From positions 1-47,946 of the forward strand of contig CAZWAP010000016.1 of the NCBI GenBank assembly GCA_964632005.1: a stretch of 47,946 nt of DNA, written 5' to 3'. Position 1 is the first letter of the stretch; each line of letters opens with the position of its first letter. The notes beneath the pieces were generated by a model, which saw only the letters and a program-made list of their open reading frames with translations, was not told the origin of the DNA and made no database searches. Shown piece by piece: positions 1-9,351 of this stretch. The position numbers and the translations under genes are program-made. Origin of the DNA: CAZWAP01 sp964632005 (GTDB lineage: Bacteria; Planctomycetota; Phycisphaerae; Sedimentisphaerales; Anaerobacaceae).

Positions 1-18
1 TTACTTGCGTGATTTGGC

Positions 19-47
19 TTGTATCATCCGGCCGAATATGTTATACT
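19..47 (+). promoter_or_regulatory. sigma70-like promoter of the CotH/lamin-tail gene
   Basis: A -35 box TTGTAT (19-24) and a -10 box TATACT (42-47) are separated by 17 bases. The start codon lies about 60 bases below the expected transcription start. Read by eye from consensus similarity only. Confidence 0.55.
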
Positions 48-116
48 GGGTAGCAGGTGGTCCTCGTATATCGAGGCTCGTTAGGCTCAATAAACGGAAG
101 AAGGAAAGAATAGAAG

Positions 117-3100
117 ATGCTGAGATCTACGCTAAGTTTGTTTCTGACCCTCGTAGTTACGAGTTCCCTCGTCGGTTCGGCCTGGGCAGCCTGTCCAGTT
201 GGCGATTTGGACGGAGACTGCGACGTGGACTTTATGGATGTGTACCTCCTTGCCTGGCAGTGGCTCTTCCCGTCCGGCAGCGAGGCCGACATCGATGGCA
301 CCAATGGCGTCACTTTAGTCGACTTGGCGAAGCTGGCTGAGAATTGGGGCGTAGTCGGCGAACGGACCGGTTCTGTGGAAGTTGAAATCACTCCAAAGGC
401 GGCCATTAACCTCGGGGCGAAGTGGCGGATCGATGGCGGGCCGTGGCTGGACAGCGGAGAGAGGGTAAGTGAGCTGGCAGTCGGTTCTCACCTCGTTGAG
501 TTCAAGGCAATTGATACCTGGGTCAAGCCGGCTGACGAAGAAGTCTCCGTCAGTGAAGGTTTGATTACCCCCGTTAACGCCGCTTACAAGCACCCGCTCA
601 AAATCAACGAGTTCATGGCCTCCAATAGCGGCAATGCCCTGAATTCGCCCGAGGGCAACGCCAAAGATGAGCACGGCCAATACGATGACTGGATAGAACT
701 CTTCAACTCGTCCGACAGCACAATCGACGCCGCCGGTATGTATCTCAGGGATGCTGATGACAACGTATGGAGGTTCCCAAGCAATAATCCTCTGACCAGT
801 ATTGTTCCCGGCGGTTATCTGCTGATTTGGGCTGACAATTGGGCTGACAATGACGTAAATGTCGGGCCGCTGCATACAAACTTCAAACTCAGCGCCAACG
901 GCGATAAGATTCTTCTGTACGATACGGACGGGGAAAGCCTGATTGACAGCATCGATTTCGGCGAACAGACTACAGACATTTCCTATGGCCGCGATGTCAA
1001 CGACGACTGGCGGTTCTTCCCTTACCCAAGTCCGGGATGGGAGAACGAGGATGCTTACATTGGCGCTGTGTCCGATACGAAATTCAGCCATAATCGCGGC
1101 TTTTACGATGCGCCGTTTTCGGTGACTATCGCCACCGAGACGAAAGGCGCCACGATAAAATACACTACCGACGACACTGTCCCGAGCGAGACCACCGGCC
1201 AGGAATATACAGGGCCGATCCCCATAAACACGACTACGTGCCTTCGGGCAATGGCATTTAAGCCGGGCTGGAAGCCGACCGATGTGGATACCCACACCTA
1301 CATTTTTGTTGATGATGTCATCGATCACCCCAAGATGTCCACCGTAATAACGCACGACCGCATTTGGGGCTCGAAAATGCGTCCTGCCCTGCTGGAGATT
1401 CCCACGATCTCTCTGGTAACACCTTACACCATTCCTGACGAACCTATTCAAAGCCCGCCTGAAGTGCCGGTATCAATCGAAATGATTTTTCCAGATGGCA
1501 CCGAAGGTTTTCAGGCCAACGGCTGTGTCGAGCGGTTCGGCGGGCAGTATACTGTGTGGCCAAAACAAGCCTTGCGGGTAAGCTTCAAGAGCATTTATGG
1601 GCCAAGCCGACTCAATTTTGACCTCTTTAGCGATACCCCTTATGGCGGAGATGATGCAGCCGACAGTTTCAACCAGATTATCTTACGCAACGGAAGCCAT
1701 GATTCTATCTTCTACGGTGGCTACACGTCTAAGGGGACCTACATACGCAATCGCTACTGCTTTGACCGACAATTCGAAATGGGACACCTCTCTTTACGAG
1801 GAAAATTTGTGCATATGTATCTCAACGGCGTCTATTGGGGACTGTACCATTTGATGGAAAGGCCTACCGCAGATTTTATGGCTACATACCTGGGCGGCGA
1901 AGAAGAAGATTATGACATTATGAAAGGTCGCAGTGGCATCTTTGCTGCGGAGGGAAATCGTGAAGCCTGGGATTACCTGGTTTCCCATACTAACAACTAC
2001 GAGATTGTACAGGAGTATATGGATGTCGATAATTACATCGACTACATGCTCCTGAACTTCTACGGGGGAAATGACCATGACTGGTACTCTATGCACAACT
2101 GGTACGCCGGCCGGAGGCGGGAAGCCGGCAACAAATTCATATTCTTTATGTGGGATAATGACTTCCTTATGCGTAGATTGAACGGCAATACCATCGATAA
2201 CGGTGGGCCGAGCAATATGTTCCCCTCCTTAATACAGCACGAGGATTTCAGAATACGGCTCGCAGATCGTGCTCAGAAACTCTTCTTCGATGACGGAATG
2301 CTTACCCCCGACCGGGTTCGCGCCGATTTCGATGAATTGGCTAATCGTATAGCAAGACTGATTGTCCCCGAATGCGCCCGATGGTTAAATGAGATCTCAT
2401 GGGGCACCTACACCCCCACTTCCTGGCAACAATACGTTGACTGGATTAAATTCAATTGGGCTAATGTTCGAACTAATACGGTTCTTCAGCAGATGCGCGA
2501 CGCCGGCTTGCTGCCGGATGTGGATGCGCCGCGTTTCTACGTAAACGGCGAGCATCAGCACGGAGGGTATATTTCCTCGAGCGATTCGATCTCGATGACG
2601 GCCGAGAAAGGCACCATCTACTACACCACCGACGGCACCGACCCGCGGATTCCCAAAACCTCAGGCATGATCACAACGACTCTTGTAGCCCGAAACGCGA
2701 GCAAGCGGTTGCTCGTTCCCGACGGACCGCTGAGTGAGAGCTGGCGTGGCGGCTCGGCATTTGATGACACAGGTTGGTATTTGGTCAGTGGCAGCCCCGG
2801 CGGCGTCGGTTACGACGAGGGGTCGGACTATGATCCGTTTATCAGCTATGACGTCGAAAGCCTTATGAACGGCGACGTCAATCCAAGCGCCAACCCCTCC
2901 GCATTGCTGCGAATCCAATTCAACGTTGACGCGGATGACCTGGCGCGCTTCAGCGCTATGAAGTTGAAAGTGCAGTATGACGATGGATTCGTCGCTTACA
3001 TAAACGGCCAGGAGGTTGCCCGCGCAAACTTCACAACCTACACGGGTGGGCCTGAATGGAATTCGCACGCCTCGGCCATCCACGAGGACGCGCAGGCGGT

Positions 3101-4889
3101 TGTTTTTGAAGAGATCGACATATCCGACCACATAGATGCTCTCCGTGCAGGCCAGAACATCCTGGCAATCCAGGGCATGAATATATCGACCACCAGCTCG
3201 GACTTCCTGATCAACGCCGAGCTTGTCGCCGGCCAGGGCACTGGTGGTGGCGTACATCCCGCGGCGATTGCATACACCGGCCCGTTCACGCTCGGCAAGA
3301 GCACGCACATCAAGGCTCGCGTCAAAAGCGGTGCCACCTGGAGTGCGCTTAACGAAGCTACCTTCGCCGTTGGCCCGGTGGCTGAGGGCCTGAGGATAAC
3401 GGAAATAATGTATCACCCCCAGGAAACCGGCAACCCGGACGACCCGAACGAGGAGTTCATAGAGCTGACGAACGTCGGCCCGGAAACGATAAACCTCAAC
3501 CTGGTTCGCTTCACGAACGGCCTCGATTTGACCTTCGGAGATGTGGACCTTGTACCGGGCGGGTACGTGGTCGTGGTCAAGGACGTCAGCGCATTTGCAG
3601 CGGCGCATCCGGAGTTCTCGGGCGTTATTGCTGCTCAATACAACGGCAGTCTGAATAATGCTGGCGAGCGGATCGAGCTTGTAGATGCCCTCGGGCAGAC
3701 CATCCACGATTTCAGGTACAGGGACGGCTGGCGCAGCATCACGGATGGGGGCGGCTTTTCGTTGACGATAATTGACCCTACCAGCCCGGATCCCAATAGC
3801 TGGGGCGAAAAAGATGCCTGGCGTGCCAGCGTATATGCTGGTGGCTCGCCGGGCACCGATGACAGCGGGATTATTCCAAATCCGGGCGCGATTGTTATAA
3901 ACGAGGTGCTCGCCCACTCGCACGCTGCCGCCCCCGACTGGATCGAGCTGTACAACACCACCGACAGCGAGATCGACATCGGCGGCTGGTACCTCAGCGA
4001 CAGCGAGCTGGACCTGAAGAAATACAGGTTTGCCGAGCCCACGAGGATACAGCCTTACGCCTATCTCGTGGTGTACGAGGACGCCAACTTTGGCGAGGCG
4101 GCGGCCGACCCGGGTAGGATAACCGGCTTCGCGCTCAACGAGAACGGCGATGAGGTTTACCTTAGCTCGGCCGAGGGTGGTGTTTTGACGGGGTATCGCG
4201 AGGTTGAGGAATTCGGGGCATCTGCGACCGGGATTTCTTTCGGGCGGTACTTCAAGTCGAGCACCGGCAACTACAATTTTGTGCCGATGCGCGAGCCTAC
4301 CCCGCGGGGGCCGAACGCCTATCCGCAGGTCGGGCCGATAGTCATCAGCGAGATAATGTATAATCCCGACTGGCCTGCTGGCGGGGTGTATGTGAACGAC
4401 AGCTATGAGTATATCGAGCTTCGCAATATCGGCAGTGAACCAGTGGCGTTGTATCGTTACGACAAGGGCTCGCCGTGGAAGTTTACTTCTGGGGTGGAGT
4501 TTGTATTTCCTGACCAGCCTGATGAGGTGATTATCCCTGCCGGCGAATCTATCGTGGTGGTGCGGGACCCGGATGCGTTTATGTGGCGTTATCCGTTTGT
4601 GCCCGCTGAGAAGGTATATGGCCCTTATACAGGCCGGCTGGCCAATGATGGCGAGCGGCTTGAGCTGAGTATGCCTGGTGATATAGATGAGTTCGGGCAC
4701 CGCTATTACATACGGGTCGACAGGGTTGTGTATAGTGATGGCTCGCATCCGGAGGGCTGCCCCGGCGGCGTGGACCTCTGGCCAGAACAGGCCGATGGTG
4801 GGGGCAAATCGCTTACCCGCATTGTGCCCGAACTGTACGGCAACGACCCGAATAACTGGACGGCGGCGACACCATCGCCCGGCGGGTAA
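117..4889 (+). CDS. Secreted CotH-kinase-domain protein with dockerin-like repeats and lamin-tail domains
   Basis: A 1590-residue exported multidomain protein. It opens with a signal peptide (about 1-25), followed by two dockerin-type calcium-loop repeats (GDLDGDCDVDFMD near 28, DIDGTNGVTLVD near 58). A lamin-tail domain starts near 160 (LKINEFMASNSG) and a chitobiase-C-like segment near 344 (TIKYTTDDTVP). The CotH kinase core spans about 420-780 and shows WGLYHLMERP near 575, the Lys of YDIMKG near 605, and MHNWYAG...FFMWDND near 660-680, the acidic motif of CotH kinases. A second TTDGTDP segment lies near 833, a beta-sandwich-like stretch near 930-1060, and three more lamin-tail domains near 1092, 1258 and 1408. 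The start has an AAGGAAAG ribosome site. CotH enzymes phosphorylate protein Ser/Thr; the target here is unknown. The next genes, VTC and DUF4956, are frequent CotH neighbours. A cell-surface or matrix role is inferred. Confidence 0.85.
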   Translation: MLRSTLSLFLTLVVTSSLVGSAWAACPVGDLDGDCDVDFMDVYLLAWQWLFPSGSEADIDGTNGVTLVDLAKLAENWGVVGERTGSVEVEITPKAAINLGAKWRIDGGPWLDSGERVSELAVGSHLVEFKAIDTWVKPADEEVSVSEGLITPVNAAYKHPLKINEFMASNSGNALNSPEGNAKDEHGQYDDWIELFNSSDSTIDAAGMYLRDADDNVWRFPSNNPLTSIVPGGYLLIWADNWADNDVNVGPLHTNFKLSANGDKILLYDTDGESLIDSIDFGEQTTDISYGRDVNDDWRFFPYPSPGWENEDAYIGAVSDTKFSHNRGFYDAPFSVTIATETKGATIKYTTDDTVPSETTGQEYTGPIPINTTTCLRAMAFKPGWKPTDVDTHTYIFVDDVIDHPKMSTVITHDRIWGSKMRPALLEIPTISLVTPYTIPDEPIQSPPEVPVSIEMIFPDGTEGFQANGCVERFGGQYTVWPKQALRVSFKSIYGPSRLNFDLFSDTPYGGDDAADSFNQIILRNGSHDSIFYGGYTSKGTYIRNRYCFDRQFEMGHLSLRGKFVHMYLNGVYWGLYHLMERPTADFMATYLGGEEEDYDIMKGRSGIFAAEGNREAWDYLVSHTNNYEIVQEYMDVDNYIDYMLLNFYGGNDHDWYSMHNWYAGRRREAGNKFIFFMWDNDFLMRRLNGNTIDNGGPSNMFPSLIQHEDFRIRLADRAQKLFFDDGMLTPDRVRADFDELANRIARLIVPECARWLNEISWGTYTPTSWQQYVDWIKFNWANVRTNTVLQQMRDAGLLPDVDAPRFYVNGEHQHGGYISSSDSISMTAEKGTIYYTTDGTDPRIPKTSGMITTTLVARNASKRLLVPDGPLSESWRGGSAFDDTGWYLVSGSPGGVGYDEGSDYDPFISYDVESLMNGDVNPSANPSALLRIQFNVDADDLARFSAMKLKVQYDDGFVAYINGQEVARANFTTYTGGPEWNSHASAIHEDAQAVVFEEIDISDHIDALRAGQNILAIQGMNISTTSSDFLINAELVAGQGTGGGVHPAAIAYTGPFTLGKSTHIKARVKSGATWSALNEATFAVGPVAEGLRITEIMYHPQETGNPDDPNEEFIELTNVGPETINLNLVRFTNGLDLTFGDVDLVPGGYVVVVKDVSAFAAAHPEFSGVIAAQYNGSLNNAGERIELVDALGQTIHDFRYRDGWRSITDGGGFSLTIIDPTSPDPNSWGEKDAWRASVYAGGSPGTDDSGIIPNPGAIVINEVLAHSHAAAPDWIELYNTTDSEIDIGGWYLSDSELDLKKYRFAEPTRIQPYAYLVVYEDANFGEAAADPGRITGFALNENGDEVYLSSAEGGVLTGYREVEEFGASATGISFGRYFKSSTGNYNFVPMREPTPRGPNAYPQVGPIVISEIMYNPDWPAGGVYVNDSYEYIELRNIGSEPVALYRYDKGSPWKFTSGVEFVFPDQPDEVIIPAGESIVVVRDPDAFMWRYPFVPAEKVYGPYTGRLANDGERLELSMPGDIDEFGHRYYIRVDRVVYSDGSHPEGCPGGVDLWPEQADGGGKSLTRIVPELYGNDPNNWTAATPSPGG

Positions 4890-4960
4890 GAATAGCCGGA
4901 GCCTGCGAGGGGAAAAGTCGTTATTATAGGGCGTAAATGCGGATTCGGGGTGGAAGGCTG

Positions 4961-4990
4961 TTGACTTAAGGCACGTATCTGTGTTAAAAT
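4961..4990 (+). promoter_or_regulatory. sigma70-like promoter for the VTC/DUF4956/membrane-fusion genes
   Basis: TTGACT (4961-4966) and TAAAAT (4985-4990) are 18 bases apart, each matching consensus at five of six positions. The box pair lies in the 286-base gap after the CotH gene and suggests that the next three genes form a separate transcription unit. Confidence 0.6.
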
Positions 4991-5175
4991 AGGTAGATTA
5001 GTCAGGCTTGCTGATGGGGTTGCAGATAGCGAAAACTGTTACCGGTAGTCCCTTCGGCGCACCTAAGCTGTTTGGGCGTGGGTGGCGGTGTGAGATGCCC
5101 AAATTAAGTGCCTCGGTAGGCGCAAAGTGCAAAGGCTGCTTTTCCCGGGAAATGGTTGGTTTTTGATCGGCGATA

Positions 5176-6036
5176 ATGGTCGAAGTCGGAAAACAACGGG
5201 TGAATTCGTCCAGGAGCGGCGTTGCGGACGCCCGTGCGGCGGGCTCTGAGGGCCCCAAGAAGGCCCCGGCCGGAGCCTTGGCCTCGGCGGACAGGATGCC
5301 GGCGTGCCGGTATGAACTGAAGTACCGTATCACCGAGGCGAAGGCGCGGGCGATCGCCAGGTTTGTCAGCGATTATGTTCCCGTAGATCGCTACTGTAAG
5401 TTGCAGCGAAGGGGGGAATACCCGATAGTGAGCCTATACCTGGACTCGGCGAACCTACACCTGTGCAGGGAGAGTCTGGAAGGGCGTAAGAACCGTTTCA
5501 AGTTGCGGGTACGCGGCTACACGGATGAGTTGGAGTACCCGGTTTTCTTCGAGATCAAGCGGCGGATCAACACGGTTATTATCAAGAGCCGGGCGAGGGT
5601 AATGCGGAGCGATATGCCCCGTTTGCTGGCTGGCTTGCCGTTGCCCCCGCAGGACTATAATGTGGATATCGAGGCGCTGAACCAGTTCCAGTTTTATATG
5701 AAGAGTGTCCAGGCCAAGCCTACGGTGTTGGTTCGCTATATGCGGCAGGCGTTCGAGGGCGATTCCGACACGCGGGTCCGGGTTACGTTCGACCGGGATC
5801 TCTGCCACAAGGTCACGCGCGAGCCAGTTGTGGAACTTGGCGGGGCTGGGTGGCAGCGGCACCCTTTTACAAGAGGCGGCGTGATCCTGGAAATCAAGTT
5901 CACCAAGAAGTATCCCATCTGGCTGAGCCGAATGGTAAAATATTTTGAGCTGAGGTCGAGGTCGATATCGAAGTATGCCACTTCGATAAAAGATTCGTGC
6001 CTGCTGAGGTTCTGTGCTCCTCAGTTGGCGGGGTAG
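5176..6036 (+). CDS. VTC-domain polyphosphate-polymerase-like protein
   Basis: Resembles the VTC catalytic domain, the triphosphate-tunnel fold that makes polyphosphate from ATP in yeast Vtc4. Tunnel strands are visible: RYELKYRI near residue 45, VSLYLDS near 85, FKLRVRGY near 108, FFEIKRR near 124, VRVTFDRD near 197 and ILEIKFTKKY near 238. These supply the alternating Arg/Lys and Glu residues that bind triphosphate and metal. There is no membrane segment, so it is presumably cytoplasmic and docked to the DUF4956 membrane protein encoded 5 bases downstream. The first 40 residues are low complexity and lie before the domain, so an internal ATG at 5296 is a credible alternative start. Whether the product is polyphosphate or another polymer cannot be told from sequence. 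Confidence 0.85.
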   Translation: MVEVGKQRVNSSRSGVADARAAGSEGPKKAPAGALASADRMPACRYELKYRITEAKARAIARFVSDYVPVDRYCKLQRRGEYPIVSLYLDSANLHLCRESLEGRKNRFKLRVRGYTDELEYPVFFEIKRRINTVIIKSRARVMRSDMPRLLAGLPLPPQDYNVDIEALNQFQFYMKSVQAKPTVLVRYMRQAFEGDSDTRVRVTFDRDLCHKVTREPVVELGGAGWQRHPFTRGGVILEIKFTKKYPIWLSRMVKYFELRSRSISKYATSIKDSCLLRFCAPQLAG

Positions 6037-6041
6037 TCCTT

Positions 6042-6737
6042 ATGGAAAAGATGTGGCAGATGCTCGAGGATATTCCGCCGGCTGCCTTGTTCAGCCCGGT
6101 GGATATCGTGCTGTCGTTATTGCTGGCGTTTCTGTTAGGGCAGGTGATCGCCTGGGTATATTACGCCACGCACAGCGGACTGTCTTATTCAAGGTCGTTC
6201 GTTCAGTCGCTGGTAATGATCACGGTGGTCCTCTCGATGGTGATGACGATTATAGGGAACAACATCATCACTGCTGTCGGTCTTATGGGTGCTCTGGCAA
6301 TCGTTCGTTTTCGTAACATCATTAAAGATACGCGTGATATAGCGTTTATTTTCTGTGCGTTGGTGGTCGGGATGGCGACCGGGTCGCAGCGATATATGAC
6401 AGCGATTGTAGGGACTTGTATTTTGTGCCTTATCGCCGTGTATTTGCACCTGACGGGTTTTGGGACTCACCGGCCGCACAATGCCTTCCTGCGGTTCAGT
6501 TACAGCGGGCACATGGGCCCCGGTCACCCGATACCCGCTATCTTGAGGCGATTCTGCGGGAGTTTTACGTTGATTTCCGCCCAGGACAGCGGTTATGGCG
6601 TCTCCGAGGTTGAGTATGCATACCAGCTAATGATACGCGACGCGACGCGGAATGAAGAGATGCTCTCTGCGTTGAAGGCGGTGGAGGGCGTCGATAATGT
6701 GAGCTTGACGATGCAGGAGCAGTTGCTGGAGGTATAA
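6042..6737 (+). CDS. DUF4956-family membrane protein
   Basis: About 231 residues with roughly four membrane segments in the N-terminal 140 residues. These include the family hallmark GALAIVRFRNIIKDTRDIAF (near 80-100) at the cytoplasmic end of a helix. A soluble C-terminal domain (about 165-231, ending near VEGVDNVSLTMQEQ) has an ACT-like beta-alpha-beta look. I place the start at the ATG at 6042, 5 bases after the VTC stop; a longer reading from 5997 would overlap the VTC gene for no visible reason. DUF4956 genes commonly adjoin VTC and CotH genes. The biochemical role is not established; it may be the membrane partner or channel for the VTC product. Confidence 0.8.
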   Translation: MEKMWQMLEDIPPAALFSPVDIVLSLLLAFLLGQVIAWVYYATHSGLSYSRSFVQSLVMITVVLSMVMTIIGNNIITAVGLMGALAIVRFRNIIKDTRDIAFIFCALVVGMATGSQRYMTAIVGTCILCLIAVYLHLTGFGTHRPHNAFLRFSYSGHMGPGHPIPAILRRFCGSFTLISAQDSGYGVSEVEYAYQLMIRDATRNEEMLSALKAVEGVDNVSLTMQEQLLEV

Positions 6738-6747
6738 GCAGCTTCCA

Positions 6748-7917
6748 ATGAGGGTTATGAGCGTCAGAGATTACTTGGCAGGCTTGCGCGTACACTTGCT
6801 TCCAATAGTGGTGTGGGTGGTGACACTCTTGTGTGTAATCGGCCTTTTCTCCCACCGTTCCAGGCGATACGAGATTCGGGGTATCGCCCAGGGGCCGATC
6901 CATCAGGTCGCGGCAGTGAGCGACGGACGCCTCAAGACTGTGAACGTAGGATTGTTTGACGAGGTGAGAGCAGGACAGGTTGTCGCTGTCGTTGATACAA
7001 CGCCGGAAGGTGAGAACCCGCGCGAGCTGATAAAGGCCCAGACCCAGACAGTTCTTGCAGAGATCGAACGGTTGCAGGCTGAATGGGAGACTACCAAGCA
7101 GCAACTCCTCAGCGATGCGGCCGGCATTACGACGGACAGGGTTATGAATCAGAGACGGCTGGAGGTGGATGTCGAGGACAGGAACTTCGAGGTGATGAGC
7201 CTTGAGGCGCAGATTGCTGCCGACGAGATGAGGCTGGAGAATATGGCGCTCGGCATCAAGATATTCATAATGCAGGGTCGGGCCGACGCGAACGATGTCG
7301 GATTATACGAGTTGCAGCGTCTCAGGGGTGAGTACAACGCTTTGGCCAAACAGCTTGCCGAGAATAAGAAGCTGTTGGAACATGCCAAGGCAGACCTGGC
7401 GGACGCCCAGAAACGGCGTGATGCGTTCGTGCAACAGGGGCTTGGTGACCCGGAGCTAAGTGCGGCCAAGGCGCTGGTGGACAAGTCGATCGAGGTCCAG
7501 AGGAAACGGCTGAACGAGCTGCAGGTCCAGCTGGAGGCTCTCAGACCCCTGGAGCTGCGGGCCCCGTTCGATGGGGTGGTCAGTATGGTGCTACACACCG
7601 CCGGAGAGGCGGTTCGTGCGGGCGAGCCGATACTGACAATCGCGGGTAAAGAGCCGACGAGTATCGTGGCGTACACTACCGAAGAACAAGCCGGGCGGAT
7701 TCGGGAGAATATGGTCGTCCAGCTTGTCGACAGAAACTCGCAGCCAAACCTTGTGGTCGATTCCCAGGTGGTTTACGTGGGGCCGACGGTGGAGCAGATG
7801 CCGCCGAGGTTGTGGCGTAATCCCAACCTGCCGCAGTGGGGTCGGCCGATCTTGATAAAGGTCCCACCCAATCTCGGACTCATCCCCGGTGCGGTCGTGG
7901 GGATTCGGGGGATATAG
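6748..7917 (+). CDS. HlyD-type membrane fusion (periplasmic adaptor) protein
   Basis: About 389 residues. A single N-terminal membrane helix (about 16-35) is followed by a half lipoyl-like domain (AAVSDGRLKTVNVGLFDEVRAGQVVAVVD, near 55-83). A long alpha-helical coiled-coil hairpin (about 90-265) leads to the second lipoyl half (LELRAPFDGVVSMVL near 271) and a C-terminal barrel. This is the standard architecture of adaptors that bridge an inner-membrane transporter and an outer-membrane channel. It starts 10 bases after the DUF4956 stop and so is probably co-transcribed. No ABC, RND or TolC gene is adjacent, so the partner is either elsewhere or is the DUF4956 protein. An ATG at 6757 is an alternative start. 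Confidence 0.8.
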   Translation: MRVMSVRDYLAGLRVHLLPIVVWVVTLLCVIGLFSHRSRRYEIRGIAQGPIHQVAAVSDGRLKTVNVGLFDEVRAGQVVAVVDTTPEGENPRELIKAQTQTVLAEIERLQAEWETTKQQLLSDAAGITTDRVMNQRRLEVDVEDRNFEVMSLEAQIAADEMRLENMALGIKIFIMQGRADANDVGLYELQRLRGEYNALAKQLAENKKLLEHAKADLADAQKRRDAFVQQGLGDPELSAAKALVDKSIEVQRKRLNELQVQLEALRPLELRAPFDGVVSMVLHTAGEAVRAGEPILTIAGKEPTSIVAYTTEEQAGRIRENMVVQLVDRNSQPNLVVDSQVVYVGPTVEQMPPRLWRNPNLPQWGRPILIKVPPNLGLIPGAVVGIRGI

Positions 7918-8052
7918 AAGCACGGGGAATTGGCAGGAGGTCGCTGCCTTTGCCATTCGGCAGGTAGGTAAGCAGGGACCCTGTCCTTGACCGCTCAGGC
8001 TGGCAAAAAGGAATCCCTCGGCGATCCTCTTTCCCACTCGGGACTGAGGCCC

Positions 8053-9327
8053 TCAAGGTTTCGTGATTACCGTCTTGCCGCCCATATAAGGCCTGAGGAC
8101 CTGGGGTATCGTTACGGAACCGTCGGCATTCTGGTAAAGCTCAAGGATGGGTATGAGGATCCTCGGGCTTGCTATGACGGTGTTGTTCAGGGTATGGCAG
8201 AAGAAGTTTTTCTTGGTGACGGGGTGTTTGTAGCGGAGGTTCATCCGGCGGGCCTGGAAATCGTAGAACTTGCTGGCGCTGTGGGTTTCACAATAGGCGT
8301 TGCGGGAGGGCATCCAGGCCTCGATGTCGAACTTTTTTGCCTGCCCTCTGCCGAGGTCGCCTGTACAGACGTTTACAACGCGGTACGGCAGAGCGAGGGC
8401 CTGCATTACGGCCTCGGCGTTGGCGAGGATTTCCTGGTGGAAGCTGCGGCTCTGGTCGGGGTCGTTCTGGCAGATCACGACCTGCTCAACCTTGTCGAAC
8501 TGGTGGATCCGGTAGAGACCGTAGGTGTCCTTTCCCGCGGCGCCGGCCTCTCGCCTGAAGCAGCTTGATAGAGCGACATACTTGAGCGGTAACTCGTCGG
8601 CCCTGAGTATCTCCTCCATCCGGCAGGCCGTCAGGGGTACTTCGGCGGTGCCGGCCAGGTTGAGCTCATCCTTCTCAATTCGGTAGGTCTGCTCTTCGGA
8701 GCCCGGGTAGTAGCCGGTCCCGCGCATCGCGGCATCCTTCATAAGCAGCGGCACCACCATCGGGGCATATCCTTTTGCGACCATATAGTCCAGCGCGAAC
8801 CTTAGCACGGCCCAGTGAAGCACCGCCCCGTCGCCCTTGAGTATGTAGTTCCTGGTTCCAGAGAGCTTGACACCGCGCTCGATGTCTATGATACCCAGCT
8901 CCAGGCCCAACTGGACGTGGTCTTTCGGTTCAAAGTCGAAGGACCTGACCTGGCCCTCACGCCTGATCTCCACGTTGTCGGTATCGTCCCTGCCCGGCGG
9001 GACATCTTCATCGGCCGGCTGGGCGACTTCGAGCATAAGTGCGTCGAATTCAGGCTGGAGCTGCTTGACCCGGTTTTCGTAGTCCCCCTGCCGCTCTTTC
9101 AATCGGGCGAGTTCATCAAGGGCGGCCTGCTTTTGCTCGCCCGCCAGAGCCGGGATGGACTTGCCGATACGGTTCTTCTGCGTTGTGATCTCCTGGAGCT
9201 GCTTCTTGGCCTGGAGCAAGGCCGAATCCACTTCAAGCAACCTGCCAATATCAACGTCGAAGCCCTTGGCCTGGGCCGCTTGCCTGTATCTTTCTGGATC
9301 GTCGCGTATTTGTCTGATGTCTATCAT
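8053..9327 (-). CDS. serS: Seryl-tRNA synthetase
   Basis: Full-length class II enzyme (424 residues) that charges tRNA-Ser in the cytoplasm. An N-terminal antiparallel coiled coil (about 30-100) grips the tRNA long arm. The serine-pocket TAE motif lies at 227-229, motif 2 (CFRREAGAAGKDTYGLYR) at about 256-273, and motif 3 near 378-397. Motif 3 reads HTLNNTVIASPRILIPILE rather than the usual NGSG...R form, but the ATP-binding Arg (389) is kept. It is the last gene of a minus-strand operon, beginning 24 bases after the ketosynthase stop and preceded by four more fatty-acid-type genes. Confidence 0.95.
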   Translation of the reverse strand: MIDIRQIRDDPERYRQAAQAKGFDVDIGRLLEVDSALLQAKKQLQEITTQKNRIGKSIPALAGEQKQAALDELARLKERQGDYENRVKQLQPEFDALMLEVAQPADEDVPPGRDDTDNVEIRREGQVRSFDFEPKDHVQLGLELGIIDIERGVKLSGTRNYILKGDGAVLHWAVLRFALDYMVAKGYAPMVVPLLMKDAAMRGTGYYPGSEEQTYRIEKDELNLAGTAEVPLTACRMEEILRADELPLKYVALSSCFRREAGAAGKDTYGLYRIHQFDKVEQVVICQNDPDQSRSFHQEILANAEAVMQALALPYRVVNVCTGDLGRGQAKKFDIEAWMPSRNAYCETHSASKFYDFQARRMNLRYKHPVTKKNFFCHTLNNTVIASPRILIPILELYQNADGSVTIPQVLRPYMGGKTVITKP

Positions 9328-9351
9328 AGCGGTCGTCCCGGGTGGTTTGCC

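Noticed and set aside
2661..4748. Long minus-strand open frame (695 codons) inside the CotH gene
   Set aside because: It lies wholly antisense to a well-supported multidomain protein. Its translation has no domain or signal, and it reflects low stop frequency opposite GC-rich coding sequence.
5296..6036. Shorter VTC protein starting at the internal ATG 5296
   Set aside because: Plausible, because the first 40 residues are low complexity, but neither start has a decisive ribosome site, so the longer form is listed.
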